Below, in pieces: positions 12,791 through 26,661 of a stretch of 64,000 nt of DNA. The stretch lies in the NCBI GenBank assembly GCA_002794785.1, contig NBBA01000020.1, positions 124,001 to 188,000 of the forward strand, written 5' to 3'. Below the pieces are notes generated by a model. It was given only the letters and a program-made list of their open reading frames with translations. It did no database searches and had not been told where the DNA came from. How positions within the stretch are numbered: position 1 is the stretch's first letter; each line of letters opens with the position of its first letter. The stretch is from Coniferiporia sulphurascens. Its lineage: Eukaryota; Basidiomycota; Agaricomycetes; Hymenochaetales; Hymenochaetaceae. Both the position numbers and the translations under genes were made by a program.

Positions 12791-14576
12791 CGTATTCTGT
12801 GAAATTTGGAGGAGAAGAGACGTAGGTTTTAGGTGCCAAGAACAATTAATTTATATTTCGACACCGATTATCATCCTCCGCGATGGGAGGAGGTATTCTG
12901 CGTCTAGCTGCAGTCAACTTCAAGCTCCAGATTAGCGCCAACACTGGTGTACTTCCGTCATAGGTATCCGTATACATCTGCAAGTGTAATCTGCGTACAT
13001 AAAGGATATTAACTGAAAAAGATCAAGCAAAGAACTACCAATTGTCGCCAACACGAGCAAGGCAGGAAATCACAGCAACAGTCAAATACGTTGTAGTCCT
13101 CCGGAGACAGTAAAAGTGCGGAGGCACATCCAGAGCCATGCGGTTCCTGTTCCGGGCGTCTCTTGCAAGAGTTCTATTTTTTGCAAGACGGGATGGAGAT
13201 AGAAGCTGCATAGTGGTTCTTCTGAAAATTGGGACTCCTTCTCCCGTGGCAAAAACCTGCCATTTACCCATTTACATAAGTAAATTGAGTCTTGGCACAT
13301 TGATCCGTTGATACCTCCTTATTTGCCATTAAATTTTATTCATGATATTATGTAATGGGAAGAAGGGTTTGAACTTTAAGAAGTGCACTTGATTGAAGCC
13401 AAGATTTTATGGATTGAACCCTTCACGATCTAGAAACAATCAAGGGCCAGCTAGTCCCAAAAATAAGGCCATTCACCCTTGAGTCCTGATTGTTGCCAAC
13501 TTTACTAACTTTCTTCTTAAAATCTACGCACGTTGTGGTAGATGATGAGGTGCAGTGGTGAAGTTGAGGCAAAGGTGGGTTATCAGCATAAACCAATGTA
13601 TTTCATGGTAGAGACCAGCTCTCCTTATATACATCTACCGTGAGCTACATATACTATAACTATCATAGCTCCTATTGTATTGCATTATCGTTGCATTATC
13701 ATTCACTTAGTAAGGTGGGTGTTCATATGACCACCTTTATATTTAGTACGTTCATTATATTTATTTAATATTTCTCATCGAAGGTCTAACATGAAACAAC
13801 TTCTTGAGAGCTGGGATCGGGTGGAGTCTGATCACACCAGCCTACTGTCTGGTATACCATTTTCCAACTTGATTGAGGCCAATGAGGAACGGACCCTTAT
13901 CAACCGCCGCAACCAGAACTACGTTGTAATTTGAAGGAATGCTGTTCTCAAGTTGTGATATTAGTCTAAATCGGCGTTACTGAGATACAATGGCAGTACC
14001 AGACTACAAGGCACACCCCCCGTGCTGTTTTCACCAATGGAATCCTTAACATTAAATGCGTCTTAGGTAACAAGGAAAACTGGAATTATTTCCAGTGCTC
14101 AATGAAACTTGGAACTCCTATTGTGTGTAGTGTCGAGAAGAACCGACAAAAACCAAGTGAAGGGCGGCGAGGGCATTTCATATTGAAAAACAAAGTAATA
14201 ATCCCGTGCTCGGAGTTTTTGAAAAGGGGGATTCGTGAGCAAGCGTTATTTATTCTTTTGAAGATGGCAAACCACATGAACGATCTCACATATGGGCAAG
14301 ACTTTGATTATTGGAATGACAGATTAATAACAAAGTACGGTATCACTATATATGTAGGACCAAGTTATGCTACTACATAATTAGCGGATGTAATCGTATG
14401 AGCGAACAATTACAGGCCTCTGAACACCCTTGGTTTAAGTAGGGGTATAAACAACGGATTTAGGAGAGATACAATGGCGTCAGAAGCGATTATCTCGATG
14501 TGCATAAGCGGTTACCCGTTGAGCCGGTAGTAGGACTAGAAAACGGCCAAGGATGGAGATTAGCTGTGTACGGATG
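12791..14576. other. Spacer A1-A2 with a mobile-element insertion
   Basis: The A1 promoter lies at its left end. The 256-bp element at 13515-13770 lies in the middle. Just after it are an ATG-initiated 48-codon ORF (13791-13934, MKQLLESWDRVESDHTSLLS..) and a 92-codon ORF (14102-14380); neither is recognised. Confidence 0.5.
13515..13770 (+). mobile_element. 256-bp solo insertion (LTR-like or MITE), copy 1
   Basis: Flanked by the 5-bp direct repeat TTTCT (13510-13514 and 13771-13775). It starts TCTTAAAATCTACGC and ends ATATTTATTTAATA. A TATA-like CCTTATATACATC lies near the middle. A second copy, inverted, is at 40176-40432. The ends are weakly inverted relative to each other (TCTTAAAAT against TATTAAATA) and are not the TG..CA of ordinary LTRs. 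It is either a solo LTR with unusual ends or a small non-autonomous DNA element. Confidence 0.75.
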
Positions 14577-16417
14577 TCACTGGCTCGTCTCAAAATCATT
14601 ATCAATATTGTAAGGCGGTCCCAAATCCGCTCCATCGACGTCTATGTCCCATGGAGTAACGATGGTCAATGAAACGTGACTCTGTTCACAAGTGACCGTG
14701 TTTCGTGAATTCAGAATGATTCGAGCCGTAAGCACACAGTGAAAGGTTCGTTGTGGGCTGTGTAGAAATGTTGTCTGCATTTTTGAAATGGACGTTATAG
14801 CTGAGTTGACTCACTCAACAAGAAGAAAGTAGTAGACATCCTAAAATATCAGTCAGACAAAAAGATAAACGGGCTATGCGAAAAGATACCGACAGTTGAC
14901 GGTCTGTCTCGGAGCCAAATAGCATAATTCGCTGTCGATAAAGCTAGTAAACCTAGTTAGACACTTTTATCAAGCATCCCAAAAGGACGATCGTTTCAAG
15001 TACCGAAAAGAAAGAAGAAGTACAACGCGCCTAAAAACAATTGTCATTATACGTAACAACCTCAGACAAATATCAATGCCTACCATCTCTGTAAAACCCT
15101 GCCAGAAGCGAGCTTGTGTGTACATTATTGCGCCCTGATCGAGTGTTAGCAAACGCCTTTTGGTTAAAAAGGCCACCGCGCTGACAATGTATGACACCCT
15201 TCCAGAACGTTAAAAGCACTATAACTATAATCGGAGTTCAAATCGTATAGGACGGATGATAAAAGAATAATCAACTACCACACTCAAAGGCAATTACAAG
15301 CACAAAAATCTTGGAAGCGGATCCATCGTTAAAGTGAAAAATCGTACAAATGGGGAGGTCATCGGGCGAACCTGTAGATGTCGTTAGCCAGCTACATCCT
15401 AATACCTGTCTTACCGCTTACCGTACACAATGTGGTCTGCCTTTAAGGTAGTAGGTATTGCTGTAGATACAGCCGCCTTCTCAAAAACAAAGTCATTTCG
15501 GAGATAATCAGCGATGTGTTAGCGAGGATGGGCAAAATTCTCACAAGAGACAAGAACCCCAAACAGAAGTTTATATATCGTGAATTGTTCCACAACGCAG
15601 CTACACGAAGTACCGTAATTACTGCAAAATTGAGAGGTTCATTTATAAATATGTGAAATATGATCTCTTAATCCGTGGTTGTGGGGGAGTGAAAGATACC
15701 TTCGGTAATGATAACAACGCCTACAGCAGAATCTGTACGAAAATTAGGTATCATATTTTCCCACTTATCGAAGTAGGACTTACACAAGTACGCTTTGGCA
15801 AGTCGTTCGCATTGCTGTCGTTTCGTAAACCTTGGGGAGGCAAAATAATCGGTAAACAAAATGCACGCACGTGCGTATCAAAATTGGAATCAAGTACTAC
15901 TGCAGGTTGTAATGCTGACTGGTTAGTAAATACCAGTGAGTGAATAATGTTCCAAGTTACGGACTGGTTAGAGCCAGTGCAGAGACGACGAATCCTAAAT
16001 ATCTTGCCGAGAGGAATAGTAGTTTTGTGATGCTCCATTTTGAGTGCCAAATAAGGTCAATCTAGTTGAGGATTAGCGTCTCAATGCCAGCGTGAATTCA
16101 GATAAGGAAGCCGGAAAACCTCATCGGCGAATGTAATGAGCCAGTCATATATCTAAAAAGAAAAGTATTAGGACAAGGACAAAATCACAACAGTTGAGCG
16201 AGTTATTCGGTGCTCACCGATAGCCCAGCGCTGGCAACTAAGAAAGATTACCGTTAGCTGAGCTCGGCTCATCATAAAATGAAATTTTAACTCACATGCG
16301 ACATACTTCGAACGGATAGTATGCGGGTCAGCGCCGTCCCAGTCAGTACTATGGCAAGATCGTGCCCACCTGGATCACTTGTACCTCATATGCGTTACTG
16401 ACGATTTCACTCGCCAT
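14577..16417 (-). CDS. DUF6533-family membrane protein, block A copy 2
   Basis: The first exon (from 16417) reads MASEIVSNAYEVQVIQ. The signature exons read IYDWLITFADE and IDLIWHSKWSITKLLFLSAR, the latter leading into the helix YLGFVVSALAL. The exon with the ALW motif reads VITVLRVAALWNNSRYINF (about 15630-15570). The RDG-type segment and last exon follow, with FHCVLTARIILNSRNTVTC and the stop at 14577. All these exons are open and flanked by GT-AG signals, so the copy is likely functional. The C-terminal tail is acidic (IDVDGADLGP). It sits tandem, same strand, 1.8 kb from A1. Function unknown. Confidence 0.8.
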
Positions 16418-18188
16418 CTCATCCCACGATGGTGAAGGGCGCAACAGCGAGATTGGAGGAACCCAGAGATACACACTTTGGATTAATGGAACGACAGCAT
16501 ACCCTTTATATGCTAATTAATCATCCTCCCTCTAGCGACATCCATATTGAAGCGGGCATTGGCCGGGCATGATCCGCGGGTGTCCGACATTATGCTTGAA
16601 GCCCGTGATTGGCAATTTTTTGGCATTTTCATTCGCTGTTAAGGCACTGGGTACTGAGCATAGTGAAATCCTGGCGGCAAAAAAAAGCGCTGAACCGCTG
16701 GAGGTACCCGCTTCTCGCATCCTGGACGTGGCTGTGCGGATATATCCAAAATCCGATACAAAAAGACATGTATCTATCCATATAGGTCACTGCTGGGTTC
16801 CCGAGGGAAAACTTGTTTCTCTTTTGCTCGGGAAGAGGATGTACCGGAGGAGGGGATATCGTCAGGGATATCGGAGAGGGATAATAAGCGAGAGAGCCTT
16901 TGAATGATGACAAATAGATTATGTGGCAACACGTGACAGAAATTTGTGTCTCAAGCGCAAGCCGGAAGATTCTTGGAGAAATGAGGCGAGTCGGTCGTTG
17001 CTGAGCCCGTCACCAAATAGGCAGATGGCCCGTGCAAGCGTGTGCGCATTTCCTACATATCCAGTATCAACTTAAGGGTATAGCGGGTCAAACGCCGTTT
17101 CTTGAAGAAATGAACGGAAGTTCATGAGAAAATTCACGATAATCACACACCACCAAGGCACATCCTTGAATCTTGGCGGACTTTACACTACGGCACTGTT
17201 CAGGGTTACGGTTTCACTGGCAAAGTCGCCTGCGGGAAGTAGCTTTGAGTCATCCGTTTTTGACAGCCTCTACGTTTCACAGGTGTTGCGAAGCACACCG
17301 TGATGTATAAATTATATTTACAGTCTCAATATAGCTTTTATTCTACTACGGTTAAAGTCAGAGGCAGAGCATTGTGATGTGATTTATCGTTTACTGCAAG
17401 TCGACAGATAGGTAGTAGATATCCGGGAGCGACACCTTGCGTGCCCGGTGTCGGCACATCTCGATATTACTAAAATCTCAATGTCACTACCGCGATTTGA
17501 GCATTCCATCATATTTCATCTTATGGTATGAAACATGATCGGGCGTCTGATCACAATGAACGAATCCAACCAACGCAGTCCCGTGGCTCGGAGGACACTG
17601 CCATAGTGGTGATTTATACGTTGCTCGGGAAGCCGGACTCGGAAAAGCAACGGATGATCCACTGTTCGGCTTTGCTTTAAGGGGATCGAAACTTCCAGTC
17701 TTCAGATGAAATGCAATGCACGCATATATCTCAATGATTAGATTAGCAACGTGCATATTAGTACAATAAGGGTGTCGATATAACAAAAGCTACCAGCCTT
17801 ACCTCGACTGAATGCTTTCCCTAAAGGCCGGTGAATAACCCATTTTATTTTCCCTCTCCTCAGTCTTGTTGATTACGCAGCCTTGGTTACACACGCAAAT
17901 GACGGAAATACTCGTATAGGATCGCAGTGGGAAGCGATCCTACTGGCCTGGGACTCACCATGAATGGAACAGCTCTATTGGCTCAAAAGTAACCGGTTTG
18001 GGGTACAGCAGGCCGAGACGAAGGTCCCAAGAATGATTGAGTATAAGTACAATAGAGACTATCTGCTATAGGATAATTTTGTAAAAATACAACTGAAGTG
18101 GATGAATACAAGCTCCTCGAATCACACCAAAATCAACAAGGTGAATGGTCGACGGGTCTACCAGAGCTCTCGCCTTATTATGATGGAA
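16418..18188. other. Spacer A2-A3
   Basis: About 1.8 kb. The A2 promoter with a CATATAAAGG-type TATA box on the minus strand is at 16503-16513. Beyond that only short unrecognised ORFs occur, for example 16569-16907 (+) and 17487-17786 (-), with no family motif. Confidence 0.4.
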
Positions 18189-20113
18189 TCAGCAGTTAAC
18201 TATCGCGTTTGAACATAAACACCTACCTGTTGAGCCAATAGTGCGGCTAGTAGACGTCCGGGAGTTATGGATAATTGTGCCTGGACGAAGCTCGTCCATC
18301 TCAACACTGTTATCACTATCATTGTGGGGCCCACTCGGACCTTCCGGACCTTCTCCGCTGACGTCCGCGTCCCAAAGATTAATCATGCTGGTTAACGGAA
18401 CCCGACTCTGTTCGCAAGTAGCTGCCTTTTCGAGTAAATTCAGGGTCATTCGAGCCGTAATCACGGAGTGAAAAGTTCGTTGTGGACTGGATAGAACGCT
18501 ATTGGGATCACCAAAATTGGAGATTTAAAATAGGTTCCCTCACTCGACAAGGAGAAAATAGTAGATAGCCTAGAACAATATTAATAGTCAGCTAATAATA
18601 AGTTAAGTAATTGTGAAACAAACTGACAGTTGATGGCCTATCTCGCAGCCAGATGACATAATTTGCCGTCGACAAAGCTAAAAAGCGTAATCAGACACTT
18701 CAATCAGGTACTTCAAAGGGACTAATCGTCTTAGGTACCAAAAAGAAAGAAAAAGTACAAAGCGCCTTAAGGTCACCGTCAACTCCCATATCAGTCTTGA
18801 ATTAATGCCGACACCTACCGTCTCTATAAAACACCACCAAAAGCGTGCTTGTGTGCACATTTGCGCGCCCTAAGTAAATGTCAGTCGATGTGGATTTAAG
18901 GGAAAGGCGTGCTGACAATGTATAATACCCTTCCAGAATGTCAGGAGCATAATAACTAAGATTTGTGCGTCAAATGGCGCGGGACGCGTGATAAAAGAAG
19001 GGCAGTTACCAAATTCAAAAGCACTCAAAAGGACAAAAATTGTTGAAGCATATTTACTGTCGAAGTGAAGGACCGCACAAGGTGGAAGACCTTCGGGCGA
19101 ACCTGAAGGCATGATAAGCTAGCCATGTATCGGTTTTCACTTTACCACTCACCATATACAGGATGGTCGGCCTTGAATATGGTAATCACCGACGTGATAA
19201 TGTCCACCTTTTTAAAAGCGAGATGTTCAGCGTTTCGGTAGCGAATGTAAACGAGGTCCTTACAAGAGACAGGAACCCCAAACAGCAGAGAATGCGTAGT
19301 GATCTCCCCCATAATGCGACCACGCGAAGTGTCATAATCGCTATAGATTGCGAGGGGTTCAGTATACGGTACGCGATTAAATCGAAGAAGGAAAGGAGGC
19401 AAAGATACCTTCGGCAAGGAGGACAGCGCCCACAGCAGAATCTAGTTAACATTAAGTAAGATATTTGACCGATTGTCAAAGCAAGGTTTACATGTGTATG
19501 CTTTTGCGAGCCATCCGCATTGCTGGCATTTACTATGAGCTTTACAGAGAGAGAAAAACCTTATATGATGCACCCACATACGAGTCCAAGCCGGGAGCAA
19601 GTACGGCTACGAGTGTGCACACGTGTCAGGAAAGGCAAATGAGGTAATAATGTCGGCGTACTAATGAGTGCAGGGACAGAGACTATAAATCCCAGATACC
19701 TAGTTGAGAGATAAAGAAGTTTTGTGATACTCCATCTGGAGTACCAAATAAGGTCAATCTGGACGACAAATGTCGTGTCAGTACAAGCACGCCTGTAGAG
19801 AGAAACCGGGAAAACCTCGTCGGCGAGTGTAATGAGCCAGTCGTATATCTGGGAAGATAGGAATTAGGCCAAAGTCAAAAATAACATCGGCCCACTCGGT
19901 CACTAACCAATAGTACGGTGCTTGCAACTGGATAAAGCATACATTGGCCGAGTTCGGGTCATCACAAAACGGGAAAAAAATAGCTCACACGCGACGTACT
20001 TCCACCAGACACGCGAATAAGCGTCATCCGAGGCAGTGCCCTGAGTAAAGAAAGATTATGCTCACTTGGATCACTTGAATTTCATCCTCGTAACCGAGGA
20101 ATTCACGCGCCAT
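18189..20113 (-). CDS. DUF6533-family membrane protein, block A copy 3
   Basis: The clearest block-A model. The first exon (20113-20066) is MAREFLGYEDEIQVIQ, and the next carries GTASDDAYSRVWWKYVA. The signature reads ASTVLL-IYDWLITLADE, then IDLIWYSRWSITKLLYLSTR with the helix YLGFIVSVPALI. Further exons give MTLRVVALWGRSLRILCCL (about 19350-19270) and the C-terminal FHSVITARMTLNLLEKAA. The tail has a Gly/Pro/Ser-rich stretch (GEGPEGPSGPHNDSDN) not seen in its neighbours. The stop is at 18189. Splice sites are all GT-AG. Function unknown; a membrane location is inferred from the hydrophobic segments. Confidence 0.83.
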
Positions 20114-21117
20114 TTCATACCAACGTTGAGCAGTGAGAGGTCCCTTAGTGAGATGCAAGGGAATCTGGAGACACAGGTTTTAGTCGAGGAAACATACTTT
20201 ATATGCCGATGCTAATCTATCATCTTCCATACCAGAAGGTTTCTGCTTCCGCCGGCAGCTTCCACGTTGGGGCCGGCACGAAAGTACCCCGTGAGCATCA
20301 CCGGCAAAATTTAAGCGGCACAAATATCGCCAAAGCAGCCGGTGCAGAAGATCGCGGCAGCTACGGAGTTAAGTGAATCTGTGTATGCAGAATTTGATAA
20401 TGGAGGTACCAGGACCCACCAGAGACATGCTGATTCCTGTATTAGGCTCCTGGCAAATAATCATTTGCAGGGAAAGATGTCAATGTTATATTAACCGGTT
20501 CTTCCATAAAACAAATTACATATTACGTTTTCAGGGGACTGGTACAAAAAAGGCAATAGCGCTTTTTAGCGTAGAAATACGCAATCTTCAACGGACTTCC
20601 TCATTTTTGTGTAAATTAAATATTAGGCGGTTAGCCGTTTCATAGGCCTGAGGCATTTGAATGCTTGCGAACGATGCACATTGGAGGGCGACAATCAACG
20701 TAGCAAACGGAGCTCCGTCGCATAGCAAGCCACCGCGGACTGAAATTCACTCCAATACTAATCAATCAGCAGGCTAAGAAGCCGTTCAAATTTGCAAATA
20801 AAATACATATAGAAACTCGGCTGTCTGGCGCTGACAAAACAAGATAATAATACAGTTCTATACAATCAGGATGAAGTTATTACTGGAAGGTCTGTTGTCA
20901 TCGCACTGTTCAGGTGCGACTCGGGCAGCGCGCAGAAACTGACTTTGAGCCGTCAGAATCGTACAATCCCCAGCTGGCTGAACTGGACAAACGAGGTGTA
21001 TAGCCAATGAACTCTACTGACAAAATTCCCATCTTATCTGTGATGAAGTTAGTCACAAACTATCGCGACGAGCATTGACACCTACCGGGTCGAATCGGAG
21101 GTCAAGACAACAGATAT
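20114..21117. other. Spacer A3-A4
   Basis: About 1 kb. The A3 promoter has a minus-strand TATA box (CATATAAAG) at 20206-20217, 93 bp upstream of the ATG. The rest has no recognisable gene. Confidence 0.45.
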
Positions 21118-22995
21118 TCAGGAACGATGTGTGGTAATGCGCATATGGTGTTGGCTCGTCCCAGCCTCATTGCCATGACTGAGAGGTTGGCTCAAGATTC
21201 CGGTCCTACTCGCATCTTCACATGGCAAATGAATAGAGGTAAACGAAACCTGGATCTGTCTGTGTGTCGCTGTCTCCCGTAAATTCAGAACGATTCGGGC
21301 CGTAATCACAGAGTGAAATACTCGTTGTAGCCTGTAGGACAAGATTATCAGAATATCGAGGGCCAGAGCTTGATTGTCTCACTCAAAGAAAAGGTAAAAG
21401 TAATATCCCTGAGAAATAAGTCAGCTTTTAATCATCCGAAAGTGGGATAATTCGAGTGCGTGAAGATACGGACGTTGTTCGACCTTTCCCTGAACCAAAT
21501 AACAAAGTTCGCTGATGATAAGGCTGTTTAAGTTTGGTCAGATATTCTCAGTGAGCTTTGCAATAGCTAAACGTCCTAGCCACCGAAAAGAAAGAGAAAA
21601 TATAAAGCGCCTGGAGATGGCCATTACTCCTCATCGTCGATTTTGGAGCAAAAATATTAACACTCACCATCTCGGTAAAACACTCCTATGAGGCCATTCG
21701 TATGTACATTGTAGCGCCCTTTTAAAATATCAGATAATGCACACGAGGAAAGATACATACGCCCGAGTGCGTACAATGTGTAATGCCTTTCCAGAACGTC
21801 AGGACCATAATCACTATAGCCAATACGTCAAATTGTAATGGGCATATGATGACGGGGAAGAGTTACCACACTCGAAGAATATTAAAAGGACAAAATTCAT
21901 GTAGCCTTTTCCATCCCTAGTTTGATATAACGTAGTACATGAAGGGAGGCTCGGTACGAATGCATCTGTAAAATTTTCTCAGCTTATTACGTTTCATAAC
22001 GGTGTCGTCACCCACCGTACGTAGGGTTGTTAGTCGTGGACACAACGGCAATGGTGACCGCTATAATTACACCAACCTGCAAAATAAGACGTACCGAGAG
22101 GTTATTTAACATGTATGAAGTATAGACAAGTTGACTTCTCACGAGAAGTAAGGTCCCCAAAAGGTAGGCTATGCGGCGTGATCTTTCCCACAATGCGATC
22201 ACGCGAAGTGTCATAATCACTGAAAGCCACATGGTGTGAGATTGCAAGTGTATGGTGTTGTTGAGTCAAGAAGGAGGAGTAGGGTATACCTTCGGCAATG
22301 ACGATGCCGACCATGGCGGAATCTGGCATAAATCAGTTGTTAACCTTTACAAAGGTAGAACCGTGCCTCACAAATGTGCATTCCGGCTATCTTTACACAC
22401 TGCTGTTGTTTAGCATTAGTCTTCGACAACACGAGGGATTTTTATGGTGTTGCACTCACATGTATATCCAAGGAAGAACCAAATACATCTTCGTTTGTAA
22501 CGCTGCTGCTTAGAAAAAGCCAGAGGAGTTATGATGACGTTGACGAACAAATGAGCGCCGGTGCAGAGATCACAAATCCCATATATCTCGTATAAAAGAA
22601 GAGAATTTTCGTGCTATTCCATCTAGAATACCAAACGAATTCGATCTGAATGAGAAGTATCTTAGTTAGTGCGGGCATGTCTGGAAAAGAATCTCTAAAA
22701 CCTCATCGCCTATGGTAATCAGCCAGTCAAATGTCTGATAAAAGAGGTATTAAGGCAAATATAGAAGAGAACGGATTGAAAATCTACTCACAATTAATCC
22801 TAGGCTGGCGACTGAAGAAAATACGCGTTGGAAGAGATTGAGTCATTTGAGGCGGAAATAACCATTCACCTGTGGCATACTTGGGAACAAGCATAAATAA
22901 ACGTCGACCCTAAGTCGAGCTCCGACATGGTGCTCGAACTGGCTCACCTGGGTCGCTCGGACTTCCTCTGCATAGCCGAGAATTTCAATTACCAT
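21118..22995 (-). CDS. DUF6533-family membrane protein, block A copy 4
   Basis: The first exon (22995-22948) reads MVIEILGYAEEVRATQ. The signature exons read TFDWLITIGDE and IEFVWYSRWNSTKILFFYTR, followed by the helix YMGFVISAPALI. The ALW exon reads MTLRVIALWERSRRIAYLL (about 22210-22150). The last exon has LQRVFHSVITARIVLNLRET and a His/Gly tail, stopping at 21118. It differs from the others in using Phe for Tyr at the start of the signature (FDW). The exons are open and GT-AG bounded. Function unknown. Confidence 0.8.
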
Positions 22996-24828
22996 CTCAC
23001 TTTACGCTGCTGAGGGTTTTGAGTCTTTGCGAAACAAAAGAGGGAGATAGTGTCGAGATACGGAACATCGACTCGTTGGACAAGCTTTATGCGGCTGTCG
23101 ATATGGGCTTATCTTCGACACTGGGAGGTGATACGTTATCAGTTCTCACAGCGGAGCAGTGGTTGCTTGTACGAATCAATATGGATGGGAAGCTTGCATC
23201 TCCACTACCGGATAATCCGGGTAACCATTAGCCCGGGCCAGAAACCTGAAAACCCCTTAAGGAACACTCCGCTCGCTTTTCAGTGAACCTTCTTTTCGTT
23301 GAATTGAATAAGTAAGACACGAAAGTCCCTCCTTGTGCATCCGCAGTTATTGCACGCCGACTTCAAGATCGGAAACGGGTTGCTTGACTAAAAATTATAT
23401 GATCACTAATTCGAGTCTTTGGCGTACCAGGATGATCATGGTTAGGCTTCTGGTTCGAGCTCAAACGTGAGGCAGGGAATTGCAGCGTAGGTTTAGGAGA
23501 CAACATTGTTAAAATCCGTGAACTCTGTTTTGGGCAAAGAAACTTGAGCTTGCACTGACAGAGTCTTGGCGGTGTATTGTTACCGATTTAGTCACGTGAC
23601 CAGGCCACTTTCCCGAATAGGCATTTAGGACTAGTAAATTGAAACCTAGAGTTTCCACTTTTAATACATATAACTGTACATACATCGGGTTAGTTATCAA
23701 TTCACGGTGCTTGTGAATACACTCGGTAGCCAACAAGATTTGTCGTGAAACTAGTAGATAATCACGCGACAGTACCCGGGCGCGCATACAAACGAAAAAT
23801 GCTACGATAAAAATTTCTAACCCCGAAGACGACCGGCCGCCGAACTCGGCGTCGAGCTCGGACTTTAACTCGAAGGTTCCCAGCTCCTATCAATGCCGTG
23901 ACGTATGTATAATACAACAAAAACACGCTGAGCCACAATGGACCATCAGTGAGGAGATTAATCGTCATAAATAGCATTCACGATGAAACAGGCACTGGAT
24001 GATCCCCTTCGATACCTGATTTCTCCTCGCTCATTTTCAGTAATCACATGATAGTCAATTGCGCTATCAAGTCAAGTACAGCAGGCGACACACCCCCAGA
24101 GTTTCCCGGCGATTCAAGCGAGACCGAGTCTCGACAGCGCGCTCAGTAGTGATTCTTCCTTCCTGCCGAGTCCTCTTGTTAAAAAAACGTATGGTCAGCA
24201 TAGAGGAGGTCATTCTTCTCGCCTCCGGTTAAGAAGTGTATCCACATGCTTTACGGCCTGTGTACATCAGAGATGTCACCATAAAACACTCAAACTTACA
24301 TTGTGACCGGACGGTAAGATTCTCCCAATGTTAACTTGAAATATTTTTTATGGCTCCCCCATACTTCTAGTCTGCCCTGTCGGCGACTGATGTGGATCGG
24401 GCGACAGAGAAAATCATATAGCTGGTGATGAGCGTGACACCTGAGGACATCGACGAGTTCATTCTGTTCTTCTCTTCCTGAAGTGGACTGTGCAGAACTT
24501 TCGTGTTTAGTATTCATACGAGTGTAAAATTCGGTTGTGCCGAGTACACGGCAAAAGGACCCATAGTCATCGTGCTGTCATTGAAGTGATACTTAGGAAG
24601 TGGCTTTCCCCGTCGAATACGTGCAATTCCTTGTTGTCAGAACGGATAAATAATAATTTGCAGGATATGTCTATATCTATAGAGCGCTCGGCAGAAGGTT
24701 GAGCAAGGCTTCGACGAGGTCAGCAATTAAACATTGGAAGCTTAAAGCGATGGCGCTTACTTATGCATAAGATATTGCAAATAGCAGGAACCCACAGTAA
24801 CGAATGGTCGTGCACGTGTGAAGTCAGC
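22996..24828. other. Spacer A4-A5
   Basis: About 1.8 kb. A 70-codon ORF at 23019-23231 (+) starts MSLCETKEGDSVEIRNIDSL and is not recognised. No repeat family was identified. Confidence 0.4.
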
Positions 24829-26661
24829 TCATATAATTCCAATACTACGATTGTCGGAGTTGTATGACTGATCCGAGTCTGTCCTACCGACGTCTTCTCT
24901 TCGAAAAGCTATGCTGGATATCGAAGATCGGCTTTGCTGGCTCAAACTTGTCCCCCGCAAATTCAGGATGATTCGAGCTGCAATCACTGAGTGAAAGGCA
25001 CGTTGTAGTCTGCAGGGAAGTCTCAGTATTCTTCTGCCGAAGGTCAGAACTAAATAAACCTCACTCGACAAGAAGGAAGTAGTAGATTCCCTGAACACCA
25101 GCCTCCAGCTTTCAGTTAGGAAACGAGACTGGCCGCGAAAAGACACTGACATTCAACGGCTTCCCTCCGAGCCAAATTGTGAAATTCGCCGCTGATAGAG
25201 CTATTTAAGTGTGGTCAGATATGTATGTGAACTATCTCAAATGACCAATCGTTCTGCGTACCGAAAAGAAAGAGGAAGTACAATGCACCTAAAAATTATT
25301 GTCAATTTTAACCATTGGTCTCGAATTGATTCAACACCCGCCATCTCTGTAAAACACTGCCATGAGCGCGCACGTATGCATATTTTCACGCCCTAACCAA
25401 ATGTCAGCGAGTCACACCTAACAGGAAAGGTCACCGTGCTGACAATGTATAACACCCTTCCAGAACGTCAGGAACATGATAACTACAGCTTGTGCATCAA
25501 AAAGAATAAGACATATGACGAAAAAGTAGTTAAATTACCACACTCAAGTGTCATCAAAAGCGGGAAAATCGTGGAAGCAAATCCGCTGCTGAAGTGAACA
25601 ATTGCACAGGAGGGAACGCCTTTGATCGGAGCTGAAGGGGTGATAAATCAATTACACCTTGACGTCCGTCTTGCCGCTCACTATACACAGGATGGTCAGC
25701 CTTCACTATTGTAACCACCGCCGTAGTAGCCACCGCCTTTCCAAAATCAAAAGCATCATAGGGACAATTAGCATTGACGTAGCGAAGACGAAACACACCC
25801 TTACAAGACCCAGGAATACCAATAGACAGGATACATGAAGTGACCTCTTCCACAACGCCACCACACGAAGTATCATGACCGCTGTAGATTGTGGGGGAAC
25901 AGATTGTAATTCTATGAGATGCACGGAATAAGAAAGAGAAATACAATTGAATAAACGTACCTTCAGCAATGAAGGCGCAGCCTATAGCAGAATCTAGTTT
26001 GGAATTAGATCACACTTTCTTGTCTGTCGAAAGTAACTTGCATATGTATGCTTTTCCAGTCCACACGCACTGCTGTTGGTCCTTACGTCCCTAAATGAGA
26101 CAAAGCTCATTATAGAAGCTGCACGCACATGTATATCCGAGTCGAAACCGAGTAATACTGCGTTTTTCATCGATGGGTCAGGAAAGGGCAGTAAGACTAA
26201 AGGCTGTTAACGGACTGATGAGTGCCGGGATAGAGGCTATGAACCCCGAGTACCTCGTGGCGAGGAAGAGGAGTTTCGTGGTGCTCCATTCGGAGTGCCA
26301 GACAAGATCAATCTAGATGATGAGTATCTTATATGTCAGCACGTACGTCGAGAGCAAATCAAAGAGAAACCTCATCGGAAATTGTGATCAGCCAATCATA
26401 TACCTAAAGCGGAGCAAATATCAAGAATAAATTAATTTGGCTGAGCAATTTTTTTAAATTACTGACCAGTAGACAGGCGCTGGCGACTGAAGAAGTATAT
26501 ATCCAATGCGTCCGGATCATCGAAAGGCAGAAAAATCACACACATGCAACAAACTTCGATCGGTGTGAGTGAATGTTGTGCTAGCCTGTACTTGTAATGT
26601 AAATCGTGCTCACCTGGATCACTTGAACTTCTTCCACAAGACCAGTAATTTCGTCAGCCAT
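24829..26661 (-). CDS. DUF6533-family membrane protein, block A copy 5
   Basis: The first exon (26661-26614) reads MADEITGLVEEVQVIQ. The signature exons read VYDWLITISDE and IDLVWHSEWSTTKLLFLATR, followed by YSGFIASIPALIS. The ALW exon reads MILRVVALWKRSLHVSCLL (about 25880-25820). The last exon has FHSVIAARIILNLRGTSLS and a Ser/Asp tail, stopping at 24829. Exons are open with GT-AG borders. It is the last block-A copy before the TSR2-GRC3 pair. Function unknown. Confidence 0.8.

Noticed and set aside
13791..14380. Short ORFs after the 256-bp element as an internal retrotransposon region
   Set aside because: A clear 5-bp target duplication closes the element at 13770, so the following ORFs are outside it, and they show no reverse transcriptase, integrase or gag motif.
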